Notes: generated from the letters alone by a model not told the origin. A DNA stretch of 64,000 nt from Prosthecochloris sp. (GCA_015482705.2 JADMLA020000030.1:48334-112333), one strand, 5' to 3'. Positions 50,188-58,864 are shown, counted from the first letter of the stretch. A program made the numbers and translations.

Positions 50188-52597
50188 AACACGTGGATCG
50201 GCAACTATCCGCTGCGATCACTGTCTGCTGGAGATGAAGCCGGAGTCGGCCGTGAGCGCTGACTTCGACGGAGAAACGAAATATTTCTGTTGTCATGGTT
50301 GCCTCGGCGTGTATGAGCTGATTCACAGGGAATCACTCGATACTTTTTACAATAGCCGATGCGGTTGGACTCCCGGCCCCCCTGAAAAAGCAAAAGTTGA
50401 GCCGGCTGCATTTCGAGAGTCTATCCGTACAGCCGGCACCATCTCTTCTCTCGATATGACGCTCTCGGGGATTCGATGTGCATCGTGCGTCTGGCTTGTC
50501 GAAAAGTTTCTTGTGAAAATGAACGGCGTACACTCTGCCAGGGTAAACTATGCAACTCATCGTCTTTCGATCGAGTGGGACGAGAGTAAAATAGCGTTGC
50601 GCAAAATTCTCGAGGGCATCCGTTCTATCGGCTATGTTCCGCATCCCTATCACAAGATTGCGTTCAACGAGGCCATGCGGCAGGAGAAAAATGACCTTTT
50701 ACTCAGATTTGGAACGGCAGCGTTTTTTTCGATGCAGCTCATGTTGTTTGTTACCGCTCTTTATGCCGGTTTTTTTCAGGGTATCGAAGAAGAATACAGG
50801 CAGGCGTTTCAGATTATTTCATGGGTTCTTGCAACGCCGGTGCTTTTTTATTCGGGATATCCTTTCTTGAAAAACGCTGTTCGATCGATGCTCAATCGTG
50901 CCCTCAACATGGATGTGCTGATCGCGCTTGGGTCTTTTTCTGCATATGCTTACAGTGTCGTAATGATTTTTCGGGGGGGGGAAGTGTATTTCGATACTTC
51001 GGCAATGATTGTATCGTTCATTCTGCTCGGCCGTTTTCTCGAAGCCGGCTCGAGGTTGAAAGCAGGTGATGCCCTGACGTCGCTCATCGCAATGCAACCG
51101 AAAGAAGCTCGGCTTGTCATGATGGACGGTCAAACCGGTATGGTTCCTCTCGATGAGATTCACCAGGGTGATACGATCGAAGTACTGGCTGGAGAAAAGA
51201 TTCCCCTCGATGGCTCGGTTCTCGAAGGTGGAGCCGAGGTTGACGAGTCTATGCTGACAGGTGAATCCACACCCTCTTTCAAGTCGAAAGGAGAGGAGGT
51301 CTTTGCCGGGACCATTTCGCTTAACGGCAGGCTCTCTGTTCGGGTTTCAGTTACTGAAGACGATACAGTCCTTTCGAAGATCATACAAACTGTCGAAGAT
51401 GCCCAATCAAGAAAAGCTCCCGTTCAAGCTGTGGCCGACAGGGTGGCCGGTTATTTTGTTCCGGTTGTCGTGCTGTTTGCTGTTTCGGCTTTTTTGTATT
51501 GGAAATTGACAACTGCCGATACAGCTGTCGCTCTCATGAATGCCGTATCCGTCCTTGTCGTAGCATGTCCATGTGCCCTTGGTCTGGCAACGCCCCTTGC
51601 AATTCTGCTTGGAACAAGTACAGCGGCGAAAAAGGGAATCGTTGTAAAAGGTGGTGACATTTTTGAGAGCATATCCAGAACCAACCGTGTGATGCTTGAT
51701 AAAACCGGTACGATAACCAGTGGCAATCCTTCGGTGACCGATGTTGTGAGCAAGATGAAACGGGAAGAACTGCTGCACTTTGCGGCATCTCTTGAAAGGT
51801 ATTCCGAACATCCTTCAGGAAAGGCCATTGTAGAGGCGTACAAGGCTGATGTTTTCGACGTTGAAAGTTTTACGGTTGTTCCCGGTAAAGGGGTGGTGGG
51901 TACCGTTAACGGAAAATCAGGCTTGGCTGGAAATCGGGTTTTCATGCTTGAACGAGATGTATCTCTCTCTCATGAATCTGAAGAAGCCTTTACGACATTG
52001 ACGCGTGAGGGAAAAACGGTTGTGTTTATCGCGATAGACGGCACCCTTGCCGGTATCATCGGTCTGATTGACGATGTTCGCGATGATGCGGTCGTTCTTG
52101 TTGAAGCTCTCAGAAAAAACAAGGTTCATGTGAGCATGCTTACCGGAGATGCTTTGAATGTGGCTCGATACGTGTCGGCACAGTGTGGTATAGAGGACAT
52201 CAAGGCAGGTTTGAATCCCGTTGAAAAAGCTTTGGAAGTTCAATCCATGAGATCGAAAGGCGATACGGTGATGATGGTCGGAGACGGTATTAACGATGCT
52301 CCTGCATTGATAGAAGCCGACACCGGAGTGACTCTCGGCCATGCAAGTGATATTGCGCTTGAAAGTGCCGGTGCTGTTATAATAAAAGATAACCTTGACC
52401 TGATAGCTACGCTTATCGTTGGTTCCAGGCGTTGTTTTGCAATCATTCGTCAAAACCTTTTCTGGGCTTTTTCCTATAATCTCGTAGCGTTGCCACTTGC
52501 GATCGGTGGTTATTTACACCCTATCATGTCAGCTTTTCTGATGGCGGTGAGTTCGCTGGTTGTGGTGGTGAATGCGTTGCGGTTGAGGAAGTTTTGA
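50174..52597 (+). CDS. ccoI: Copper-transporting P-type ATPase for cbb3 assembly (CcoI/FixI)
   Basis: CcoI supplies copper to the cbb3 CuB site. The 807-residue pump has an N-terminal Cys segment (CDHCLLEM and FCCHGCLGVYELI). A heavy-metal domain with GIRCASCVWLVEKFL is near residue 98. It also has TGES, the membrane CPC motif VACPCALGLATPLAILLG (about 465), DKTGTITSG (about 508) and GDGINDAPALIEAD. Its ATG overlaps the upstream lipoprotein gene. A run of nine Gs lies in the coding sequence at 50973-50981. Confidence 0.95.
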   Translation: MSETETRGSATIRCDHCLLEMKPESAVSADFDGETKYFCCHGCLGVYELIHRESLDTFYNSRCGWTPGPPEKAKVEPAAFRESIRTAGTISSLDMTLSGIRCASCVWLVEKFLVKMNGVHSARVNYATHRLSIEWDESKIALRKILEGIRSIGYVPHPYHKIAFNEAMRQEKNDLLLRFGTAAFFSMQLMLFVTALYAGFFQGIEEEYRQAFQIISWVLATPVLFYSGYPFLKNAVRSMLNRALNMDVLIALGSFSAYAYSVVMIFRGGEVYFDTSAMIVSFILLGRFLEAGSRLKAGDALTSLIAMQPKEARLVMMDGQTGMVPLDEIHQGDTIEVLAGEKIPLDGSVLEGGAEVDESMLTGESTPSFKSKGEEVFAGTISLNGRLSVRVSVTEDDTVLSKIIQTVEDAQSRKAPVQAVADRVAGYFVPVVVLFAVSAFLYWKLTTADTAVALMNAVSVLVVACPCALGLATPLAILLGTSTAAKKGIVVKGGDIFESISRTNRVMLDKTGTITSGNPSVTDVVSKMKREELLHFAASLERYSEHPSGKAIVEAYKADVFDVESFTVVPGKGVVGTVNGKSGLAGNRVFMLERDVSLSHESEEAFTTLTREGKTVVFIAIDGTLAGIIGLIDDVRDDAVVLVEALRKNKVHVSMLTGDALNVARYVSAQCGIEDIKAGLNPVEKALEVQSMRSKGDTVMMVGDGINDAPALIEADTGVTLGHASDIALESAGAVIIKDNLDLIATLIVGSRRCFAIIRQNLFWAFSYNLVALPLAIGGYLHPIMSAFLMAVSSLVVVVNALRLRKF

Positions 52598-52601
52598 AGA
52601 T

Positions 52602-52689
52602 AGTGACGAGTAACGAGTGACAAGAGACGAGAGAGCAATCAAACCGTCGAGTTGTCCGGCTTTTTGACTTTTACCTTTTGACTTTTCAT
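52602..52689. repeat. Short degenerate repeat stretch between ccoI and ccoS
   Basis: The 5' part is a purine-rich degenerate repeat (GTGACGAGTAAC-GAGTGACAAGAGAC-GAGAG). The 3' part repeats TTTTGACTTTTACC-TTTTGACTTTTC. Similar GTGACGAGTAACGAGT strings are common between genes in many genomes. It separates ccoI from ccoS where the other cco genes overlap. Confidence 0.45.
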
Positions 52690-52690
52690 T

Positions 52691-52894
52691 ATGTACACCA
52701 CCTACTTTCTCATATTCATCGTGTTTTTTCTGGGGTTTGCCGCTTGGCTTCTGTTTGTCTGGGCGGTAAAAAGCGGACAGTTCGAGGATCCGGAAGCCCC
52801 CAAATACCGTATGCTCGACGATGAAGATGCCGGTGAAGCCATCGATAAATCAGCCTCTTCTCAAGAGGATGAAAAACCATACACCCACTACTGA
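52691..52894 (+). CDS. ccoS: cbb3-type oxidase assembly protein CcoS
   Basis: The 67-residue protein has one helix (about residues 5-27), then WAVKSGQFEDPEAPKYRMLDDED, which matches the CcoS signature (W.V+SGQFDD.EgPa.RiL.DD). CcoS is needed to insert the haems and copper into CcoN. An extra hydrophilic tail of about 20 residues follows. Its stop overlaps the next ATG by one base. Confidence 0.92.
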   Translation: MYTTYFLIFIVFFLGFAAWLLFVWAVKSGQFEDPEAPKYRMLDDEDAGEAIDKSASSQEDEKPYTHY

Positions 52895-53571
52895 TGGAAG
52901 AAAGTGCTCTGATCGTCATGTTTCTCACCGGACTTGCAGGAGGTTTTGGTCACTGCATCGGGATGTGCGGGCCTGTTGTCGCCGCGTACTCTCTCGGTGA
53001 ACAGAGGCTGAAATATCTGCACCATATTCTCTACAACTTCGGTAGGGTTACAACCTATATGTTCATGGGGGCGATTGTCGGGCTGACGGGGTCGTTTCTG
53101 GTGCTGACGGCATCGATAGAAAAAATACAGATGATGATCATGATTGTGGCAGGAGTGTCGATCATCATCATGGGCATTGTGATCGGCGGATGGATTCCGG
53201 TAAGGAAAACCTCACGAAGTGCTTCCTGGTTGACTTCCCTGATTCAGAAAACGATGGAGTTGTTCAAGGGACCTCGAACGGCAGGAACCTATTATCCAAT
53301 GGGTATCGTGCTCGGGTTTCTGCCTTGCGGCTTGACTTACACTGCTCTTCTTGCGGCAGCAAGGGCTTCCATGGAAGCCGAAAATCACCTGGCAGGTCTG
53401 CTTCAAGGTGCTTTCATGCTATTTTTCTTCGGGCTCGGTACAGCCCCTGCTCTCTTGCTTGTCGGCAGAGTTATCAATTATGTCGGTGTAAAAGCTCGTG
53501 ACAGGTTCTACAAACTCGCAAGCCTGATCATGATTCTAACTGGAGTATACTTCGTGGTGAAGGTGCTGTAG
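52894..53571 (+). CDS. SafE/TauE-like (DsbD_2/UreH-domain) membrane protein of cbb3 clusters
   Basis: The 225-residue protein has six helices. It has GHCIGMCGPVVAAYSLG near the start and YYPMGIVLGFLPCGLTYTALLAAA in the middle: the paired Cys/Pro-Cys-Gly motifs of the UreH/DsbD_2 branch often found at the end of cco clusters. Such proteins may move copper or reducing equivalents across the membrane; here this is inference from context. It is coupled to ccoS by a one-base overlap and ends the cluster. Confidence 0.82.
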   Translation: MEESALIVMFLTGLAGGFGHCIGMCGPVVAAYSLGEQRLKYLHHILYNFGRVTTYMFMGAIVGLTGSFLVLTASIEKIQMMIMIVAGVSIIIMGIVIGGWIPVRKTSRSASWLTSLIQKTMELFKGPRTAGTYYPMGIVLGFLPCGLTYTALLAAARASMEAENHLAGLLQGAFMLFFFGLGTAPALLLVGRVINYVGVKARDRFYKLASLIMILTGVYFVVKVL

Positions 53572-53671
53572 TTCTTCTGATATGGAATGAGTGTTGAGGA
53601 GGAATTGGCATACTCAGAGAATTATGCTGTAAAGCAGTATTGCTGTATATTTGTTCTGTAAACATTCTAAT

Positions 53672-54127
53672 ATGGAACATATAGGTATTATTCACACTCC
53701 GTACAAGACCAAAGAGGAGTGTCCTATACAGCCACTCTATTCTTTAGGTTCTTTTGGACGAGTTGAGGTGTTTAGGGAATACGAACTCGGTTTGAGAGAT
53801 ATCGAAACATTTTCCCACATCTATATACTCTATCTTTTTGATCGAGCGGGAAAGATCGAGCTGGTCCGGTCAACTTTCCTGGGGGATGCACCACGTGGCA
53901 TCTATGCTTCGAGGCACCCTTGCAGGCCGAATGGAATCGGCTTTTCGATAGTCGGGCTTGTTAGCCGAAATGAAAATATTCTTATGGTCGAAAGACCTGA
54001 CATACTTGACGGAACTCCACTTCTCGATATCAAGCCTTATATTCCCAAATATGACTGTATCGGTAAGGCTTCAGAAGGTTGGACTGCTGGGCAAAAGTGG
54101 CGTCGAAAGCCTGAAGGTAGAGAGTAA
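53672..54127 (+). CDS. trmO: tRNA (t6A37-N6)-methyltransferase TrmO (TsaA/YaeB)
   Basis: TrmO uses SAM to methylate t6A37 in certain tRNAs. The 151-residue protein has GIIHTPYKTKEECPIQP, LRDIETFSHIYILYLFDRAG and HPCRPNGIGFSIVGL, ending with LLDIKPYIPKYD, all standard for the beta-barrel VirR/TsaA domain. The ATG at 53672 is preferred over the TTG at 53651. The GNAT gene starts one base after its stop. Confidence 0.92.
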   Translation: MEHIGIIHTPYKTKEECPIQPLYSLGSFGRVEVFREYELGLRDIETFSHIYILYLFDRAGKIELVRSTFLGDAPRGIYASRHPCRPNGIGFSIVGLVSRNENILMVERPDILDGTPLLDIKPYIPKYDCIGKASEGWTAGQKWRRKPEGRE

Positions 54128-54128
54128 G

Positions 54129-54614
54129 ATGTATACGCACAGGCCTCTACTAAAAAAGGATTTGGAGTGTATTTGCACCTTTCCTCAGTCTGCTGATGAA
54201 TTGTTTTATATGTTTCCGAAGGCAAGCTATCCATTGACGCCTGAGCAGCTGTTCGAGGCTGCACGAAACAGGTGCGATCCTTTAGTCGCGTTCGTAAACG
54301 ACGTTATTGCCGGTTACGGGAACTTTATCGAGGTCGATCGAGGAAGTCATTGTTCAATAGGGAACCTTATCATCGAACCTTCACATAGAGGTAAAGGAGT
54401 TGCCTCCTACCTCATCGGTACATTTGTCGATATGGCATTTCAGCGCTATGCTGCGAACTATGTGCGTATATCCTGTTTCAACCTGAATATTGCTGGGCTG
54501 TTGCTGTATTACAAAATGGGATTCAGGCCTGTGGACCTCGAGGAGAGAAAAGGTCCGGGTAGCCAACGTGTTGCATTGATTCATATGCATTTGAACCGTG
54601 AAGAAAGAGTCTGA
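54129..54614 (+). CDS. GNAT family N-acetyltransferase
   Basis: The 161-residue protein has the acetyl-CoA-binding motif LIIEPSHRGKGVASYLIGTFVDMA (motif A, R/Q-x-x-G-x-G/A) and the later NIAGLLLYYKMGFRPVD. The N-terminus, MYTHRPLLKKDLECICTFPQSADELFYMFP, is typical of small-substrate GNATs of the YjcK/RimI-like type. The acceptor is unknown. It is co-transcribed with trmO. Confidence 0.85.
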   Translation: MYTHRPLLKKDLECICTFPQSADELFYMFPKASYPLTPEQLFEAARNRCDPLVAFVNDVIAGYGNFIEVDRGSHCSIGNLIIEPSHRGKGVASYLIGTFVDMAFQRYAANYVRISCFNLNIAGLLLYYKMGFRPVDLEERKGPGSQRVALIHMHLNREERV

Positions 54615-54713
54615 CAAGACGCATTTCGTGAATCATGCTGAAGTATCGAAAGGATAACTGAAAGTCTGAAGGAACTTGCCGGGACAAAGACGCTGCGGAG
54701 GGGGAAAGGTGCT

Positions 54714-55379
54714 CTACATCAGTTCCCTGAAATCGTGAATAACCGGGAAATGTTCGGTTTTTTTCGGTTCGCTCATCGAGCTGGCTTTTGCCTTGAACAA
54801 GAGGTGGCGGATTCCGTATTCTTTTGCGGTTATCAGTACATCTTCAGTATCATCGATGAACAGTGATCGTTCCTTGTCGAATTTGAGTTTTTCTTCTGCC
54901 TTGTGCCAGAATTTCAGGTTCTCTTTAGGATGCCCGACGTGGAATGAACTGAGCACCTCGTCAAAGTATTTACCGATGTGTGTTTTTCTGAACTTGATTT
55001 CTACTGCCTTTACATGAGCGTTTGTCAGGAGATAAATTTTTTTCCCTTGTTCGCGCATGAGGTTGAGAAAATCGAAAACATGCGGATGGACATCGATCAG
55101 GTGGTTTATCTCTTCTTTCAAAGAGGGGATATCGAGATACAGTTCCTTTGACCAGAAGTCGATATCACACCAGTTCAGGGTTTTTTCATGTGACTTGTAT
55201 TTGGCAAGCAGTATTTCCTTCGCAGAGCCGAAGGAAATACTGTGCTTTTCAGCATACTTTTCCGGCACATGGTGTCCCCAGAAATAATCATCGAAATACA
55301 GGTCGAGCAGCGTACCATCCATATCGAGCAGAATGTGAGAGATCTCCTGCATCGGGATATGTATATGCTTCATAGCCAT
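54714..55379 (-). CDS. HAD-superfamily hydrolase (YrfG/YihX-like)
   Basis: The 221-residue protein has HAD motif I (LLDMDGTLLDLYFDDYFW), motif II (LLTNAH) and motif III/IV (SLFIDDTEDVLITA), with a helical cap between I and II. The closest pattern I know is YrfG, a GMP/IMP nucleotidase, but substrates of this class are hard to predict. It follows serA by 39 bases in a serC-serA-HAD arrangement, so a phosphoserine phosphatase role is possible. A 14-bp perfect inverted repeat lies inside the coding sequence (55209-55242). Confidence 0.82.
   Translation of the reverse strand: MAMKHIHIPMQEISHILLDMDGTLLDLYFDDYFWGHHVPEKYAEKHSISFGSAKEILLAKYKSHEKTLNWCDIDFWSKELYLDIPSLKEEINHLIDVHPHVFDFLNLMREQGKKIYLLTNAHVKAVEIKFRKTHIGKYFDEVLSSFHVGHPKENLKFWHKAEEKLKFDKERSLFIDDTEDVLITAKEYGIRHLLFKAKASSMSEPKKTEHFPVIHDFRELM
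55209..55242. repeat. 14-bp perfect inverted repeat inside the HAD gene
   Basis: CAGTATTTCCTTCG and CGAAGGAAATACTG flank a six-base loop. The two arms encode SISF and KEIL on the minus strand. Such a stable hairpin within a coding region is unusual and could affect transcription, mRNA stability or translation. Confidence 0.7.
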
Positions 55380-55418
55380 TTCTTTCCTGTGCCCCTTTCT
55401 TTTCCTGCCATCGAGCTC

Positions 55419-56582
55419 TCAGATTATCCTTACTGCCAGTACACCCTCGATTTGCTTGATTTTGTTCACTATATCGCCGTCTGCAGCTGTTTCGAGGTCG
55501 ACCAAATTATAGGCGATATCCTCGCGGGACTTGTTAAGCATGTCGACGATATTGATGCCGGAGTCGGCAAGTACCGAAGTGATCTGGCCAACCATTTTCG
55601 GAACATTCGAGTTGGAGATCGCCATTCTTGATGCTCCTGCCCTCGGCATCTTCATTTCAGGGAAGTTTACCGAGTTGGTGATATTGCCGTTTTCAAGATA
55701 GTCCTGTATCTGGCAGGCAACCATGACAGCACAGTTTTCTTCCGCCTCGAGTGTCGATGCCCCGAGGTGCGGCAGCGACACAACTCGGGGGTGGTTTTTG
55801 TTTTCGTTCGTCGGAAAATCGTTGATGTAGGCGTATAGTTTTCCCTCATCGAGCGCCTTGATTACCGCATCGTCATCGACAATCCCTCCACGTGCGAAGT
55901 TAAGAACGATTGCATTGTCCTTCATATGCGCGATGCGTTCAGCATCGAGCATGTTCTTTGTCGCGTCGATGAGAGGGACATGGAACGTGATATAGTCTGC
56001 TTTCGACAGAAGCTCTTCGAAACTATGAGCTCGCTGGACTTCTGCAGAGAGGTTCCAGGCATGCTGGATAGTGACGGTTGGATCGTAACCGATAACTTTC
56101 ATGCCAAGACCGATAACCGCATTTGCAATTCTTCCGCCGATAGCTCCGAGGCCTATGACTCCGAGTGTTTTTCCGGGCAATTCGGTGCCGGCGTATTTTT
56201 TCTTTCCTGCTTCGACAGCTTTTGCGATTGAAGCATCGTCTCCTTCCAGATTTCGGGCATAGTCCCAGGCCTGTGTGAGATTACGGCTGGCAATCAACAG
56301 TGCTGCTACAACCAGCTCCTTGACGGCATTGGCATTTGCTCCCGGAGTGTTGAAAACGGGAATACCCATGTTTGTGAGTTTTCCTACCGGGATATTATTG
56401 ACTCCCGCTCCTGCACGGCCGACAGCTTTGAGGGTTTCGGGGATTTCCATCTCGTGCATTTTGAAAGAGCGCAACAGTATTGCGTCAGGATGCACGATTT
56501 CAGAGGCGACCTCGTATTTATCCCGTGGTAAGCGGTCAAGTCCGGCAACGGAAATATTGTTTAACGTTAAGATCTTGAACAT
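55419..56582 (-). CDS. serA: D-3-phosphoglycerate dehydrogenase
   Basis: First enzyme of serine synthesis, oxidising 3-phosphoglycerate with NAD+. The 387-residue protein has the Rossmann motif LGVIGLGAIGGRIANA (about residue 140), the catalytic Arg in NFARGGIVDDDAVIKAL, Glu, and His in SLPHLGASTLEAE. A C-terminal ACT-like domain (about 320-387) may give serine feedback. It follows serC by 12 bases. Confidence 0.95.
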   Translation of the reverse strand: MFKILTLNNISVAGLDRLPRDKYEVASEIVHPDAILLRSFKMHEMEIPETLKAVGRAGAGVNNIPVGKLTNMGIPVFNTPGANANAVKELVVAALLIASRNLTQAWDYARNLEGDDASIAKAVEAGKKKYAGTELPGKTLGVIGLGAIGGRIANAVIGLGMKVIGYDPTVTIQHAWNLSAEVQRAHSFEELLSKADYITFHVPLIDATKNMLDAERIAHMKDNAIVLNFARGGIVDDDAVIKALDEGKLYAYINDFPTNENKNHPRVVSLPHLGASTLEAEENCAVMVACQIQDYLENGNITNSVNFPEMKMPRAGASRMAISNSNVPKMVGQITSVLADSGINIVDMLNKSREDIAYNLVDLETAADGDIVNKIKQIEGVLAVRII

Positions 56583-56594
56583 GTCGAGTAGATG

Positions 56595-57677
56595 TTAACC
56601 GTTTTTTTGTTCGAATTCCTGCATATAAGAGATCAGTGTATCGACACCTTCCTCAGGCATAGCGTTGTAAATACTTGCGCGCATGCCTCCTACGGAACGA
56701 TGGCCTTTGAGCGTGAGCAGTCCTCTTGCTGTGGCTCCTGAAAGAAAATCAGCATCCATACCGGGGTCGGCAAGCGTGAATGGAATATTCATCCAGGAAC
56801 GGGCATTTTCTGCAACGGGGTTTGCATAAAATGCTGAATTATCGATAACTGTGTACAGTTTCTCAGCTTTTCTCCGGTTTATTTCCGCCATTGCTGAAAG
56901 ACCGCCCTGGTCTTTGATCCATTCGAAAACCAGCCCGGCGACATACCAGTTATAGGTGGGGGGTGTGTTGTACATAGAGCCGGCGTCGGCATGAGTGGCA
57001 TAGTTGAACATTGTCGGTATTCCATCGGCGGGATTGCCGATCAGGTCTTCACGAATGATAACGATGGTCAGCCCGGAAGGCCCGATGTTTTTCTGGGCGC
57101 CTGCATAAATGAGTCCGAACTTTGAAACGTCGATAGGGCGTGAAAGGATATCGGAAGACATATCCGCAACCAGTGGTGTATCTCCTGTATCAGGGACATA
57201 GTTGAACTCGACACCACCTATGGTTTCGTTAGGAGTGTAGTGTACATAGGCTGCATCTGGATCGAGTCTCAGGCTGTCCTGATCGGGTACAGTCGTGAAA
57301 TTGTTCTCTGACGTGTCACCGGCAAGGTTCACTTCGCAGAAACGTTTGGCCTCGGCAATCGCTTTTTTTGACCACATGCCGGTATTGATATAATCGGCCT
57401 TCTTTTTGTCTTTCAGCAGGTTGAGGGGAATCATCGCAAATTGGCTGGAAGCGCCTCCCTGCAGGAAAAGCACTTTATAATTTTGCGGAATAGCCAAAAT
57501 GTCACGAAGATCAGCTTCAGCTTTTTCCGCGATAGAGACGAACTCTTTGCCTCTATGGCTCATTTCCATTACAGACATTCCTGAACCATTCCAGTCCAGC
57601 ATTTCTTCTTGGGCACGCTCGATGACTGCAGTTGGCAGCATCGCCGGTCCGGCACTGAAATTGAAGTTTCTGGTCAT
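56595..57677 (-). CDS. serC: Phosphoserine aminotransferase
   Basis: Second step of serine synthesis, a PLP enzyme that also serves pyridoxine synthesis. The 360-residue protein has NFSAGPAMLPTAV at the N-terminus, WNGSGMSVMEMSHRGKEF, FLQGGASSQFAMIP and the PLP Lys in IYAGAQKNIGPSG. Normal length. It leads the serC-serA-HAD operon; the divergent region upstream holds a strong inverted repeat. Confidence 0.97.
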   Translation of the reverse strand: MTRNFNFSAGPAMLPTAVIERAQEEMLDWNGSGMSVMEMSHRGKEFVSIAEKAEADLRDILAIPQNYKVLFLQGGASSQFAMIPLNLLKDKKKADYINTGMWSKKAIAEAKRFCEVNLAGDTSENNFTTVPDQDSLRLDPDAAYVHYTPNETIGGVEFNYVPDTGDTPLVADMSSDILSRPIDVSKFGLIYAGAQKNIGPSGLTIVIIREDLIGNPADGIPTMFNYATHADAGSMYNTPPTYNWYVAGLVFEWIKDQGGLSAMAEINRRKAEKLYTVIDNSAFYANPVAENARSWMNIPFTLADPGMDADFLSGATARGLLTLKGHRSVGGMRASIYNAMPEEGVDTLISYMQEFEQKNG

Positions 57678-58014
57678 ATTTTCGTTTTTCCTTCTTTTTT
57701 TGATGATTAAGAGAAAAAAAGATAGTACTTCTCAGGGAACATGTCGTTTCCTGTAATACCATGGTCATGCCATTTTAGTATTTGGCGAAAGAGATGACAA
57801 TGGAAACCTCTTTCGCCAAAATGGGATGCTGTAATTTAAAAACATTCAATAACTTTCGGTATTGAATCTTCCTTAATCATGGTAATTCAACACCTTCCTT
57901 TGTCATAAAAAAGAAGGGGTTCTGGTAGCAGAAAGTGTCAGACAATACCAGGGTAATCTTCTGCGAGAGTATCTATCGCAAAATTCTGATAGATCTGAAC
58001 AGGTGATTTGTGGT
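57678..58014. other. Divergent gap upstream of serC
   Basis: About 340 bases hold no supported gene. The region contains the inverted repeat at 57781-57820 (listed separately), AT-rich stretches and no promoter I can place with confidence. Confidence 0.4.
57781..57820. repeat. 13-bp perfect inverted repeat upstream of serC
   Basis: TTTGGCGAAAGAG and CTCTTTCGCCAAA are separated by 14 bases, about 100 bases before the serC start on the divergent side. It could be an operator, a leader hairpin of serC, or a terminator. There is no T run on either side, so termination is less likely. Confidence 0.65.
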
Positions 58015-58158
58015 ATGATACCTATACAGCGAAGCCTGTTTTTCGAAGTCGACGGTATTGTGCATCACTATGATGATGTAATGCAGGCAGGATTTGAAGA
58101 AATGGTATTGCCGGTTCAAGGTTCGAAACCGCAATATCTCTCTATGAAAAGGTGTTGA
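58015..58158 (+). CDS. Possible 47-residue ORF coupled to the methyltransferase gene
   Basis: The frame starts MIPIQRSLFFEVDGIVHHYD and ends at a TGA (58156-58158) that shares one base with the ATG of the methyltransferase. AGGTGA lies ten bases before the ATG. No family is recognised, so this may be a real small gene, the remnant of a longer one, or chance. Confidence 0.35.
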   Translation: MIPIQRSLFFEVDGIVHHYDDVMQAGFEEMVLPVQGSKPQYLSMKRC

Positions 58159-58784
58159 TGGAGAAAGAATCAGAATGGTGTATGTCGAAAGAACAGAGTT
58201 TTGAAGAACGCTACGCAAAAGGTGAAATCCCCTGGGACTTGGGTAGGGCGGATGCCAATCTTGTGTCGGTAGTCGATGCGTGGCCGATCAAAAGCTGCAG
58301 GGCACTTGATATCGGATGTGGTACCGGTGATAATTCCCTATGGCTGGCTCGCCGGACATTTGATGTTACAGGGGTTGACATTTCAGCTCTGGCGATACAA
58401 AAAGCAAGAAGAAAGGCATTACAGATCGGTATTGAATGCAAGTTCGTTGTTGCAGATTTTCTGAAAGAACGGATCGATGAAGCTCCTTTTGGTTTTGCTT
58501 TTGACAGGGGCTGTTTTCATTCTCTCGACTCTCCGCAACAGCATGCATTATTTGCTCAAAACGTCAGTATTCATCTCGATCATGAGGGAGTATGGCTCAG
58601 TCTCATCGCCTGTACCGATGCACCGCAACGAAATCCTGGACCTCCAAGGCTATCGGCAGCTGAAATCACGATAGCGGTCGAGCCTTTTTTTGAGATTCTT
58701 TCCCTTGTTTCGGGAAATCTGGATTCCGACCGTCCTGACCCTGTAAAGTGCTGGGTGTGTGTGATGAAGAAGAGAAGGCTCTGA
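58158..58784 (+). CDS. Class I SAM-dependent methyltransferase (TehB/thiopurine-methyltransferase-like)
   Basis: The 208-residue protein starts with a variable tail, then SFEERYAKGEIPWDLGRADANL, typical of the TPMT/TehB-like group. The SAM motif is RALDIGCGTGDNSLWLA (about residue 50), with VTGVDISALAIQKARRKA and FDRGCFHSLDSPQQHALFAQNV. The substrate may be a metalloid or a thiol, as in related enzymes, but this is not shown. A GTG at 58152 is also possible. Confidence 0.83.
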   Translation: MEKESEWCMSKEQSFEERYAKGEIPWDLGRADANLVSVVDAWPIKSCRALDIGCGTGDNSLWLARRTFDVTGVDISALAIQKARRKALQIGIECKFVVADFLKERIDEAPFGFAFDRGCFHSLDSPQQHALFAQNVSIHLDHEGVWLSLIACTDAPQRNPGPPRLSAAEITIAVEPFFEILSLVSGNLDSDRPDPVKCWVCVMKKRRL

Positions 58785-58864
58785 ACTATTGGGGATGGGT
58801 ATGCTTGTCTTTCCAGGAAATAAGGCTAACTTATACCTGTTTTTTCCCAAAAGACAACAATACT

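Noticed and set aside
53958..54614. Longer GNAT protein from 53958
   Set aside because: The first 57 codons lie within trmO in another frame. The ATG at 54129 starts the conserved domain one base after the trmO stop.
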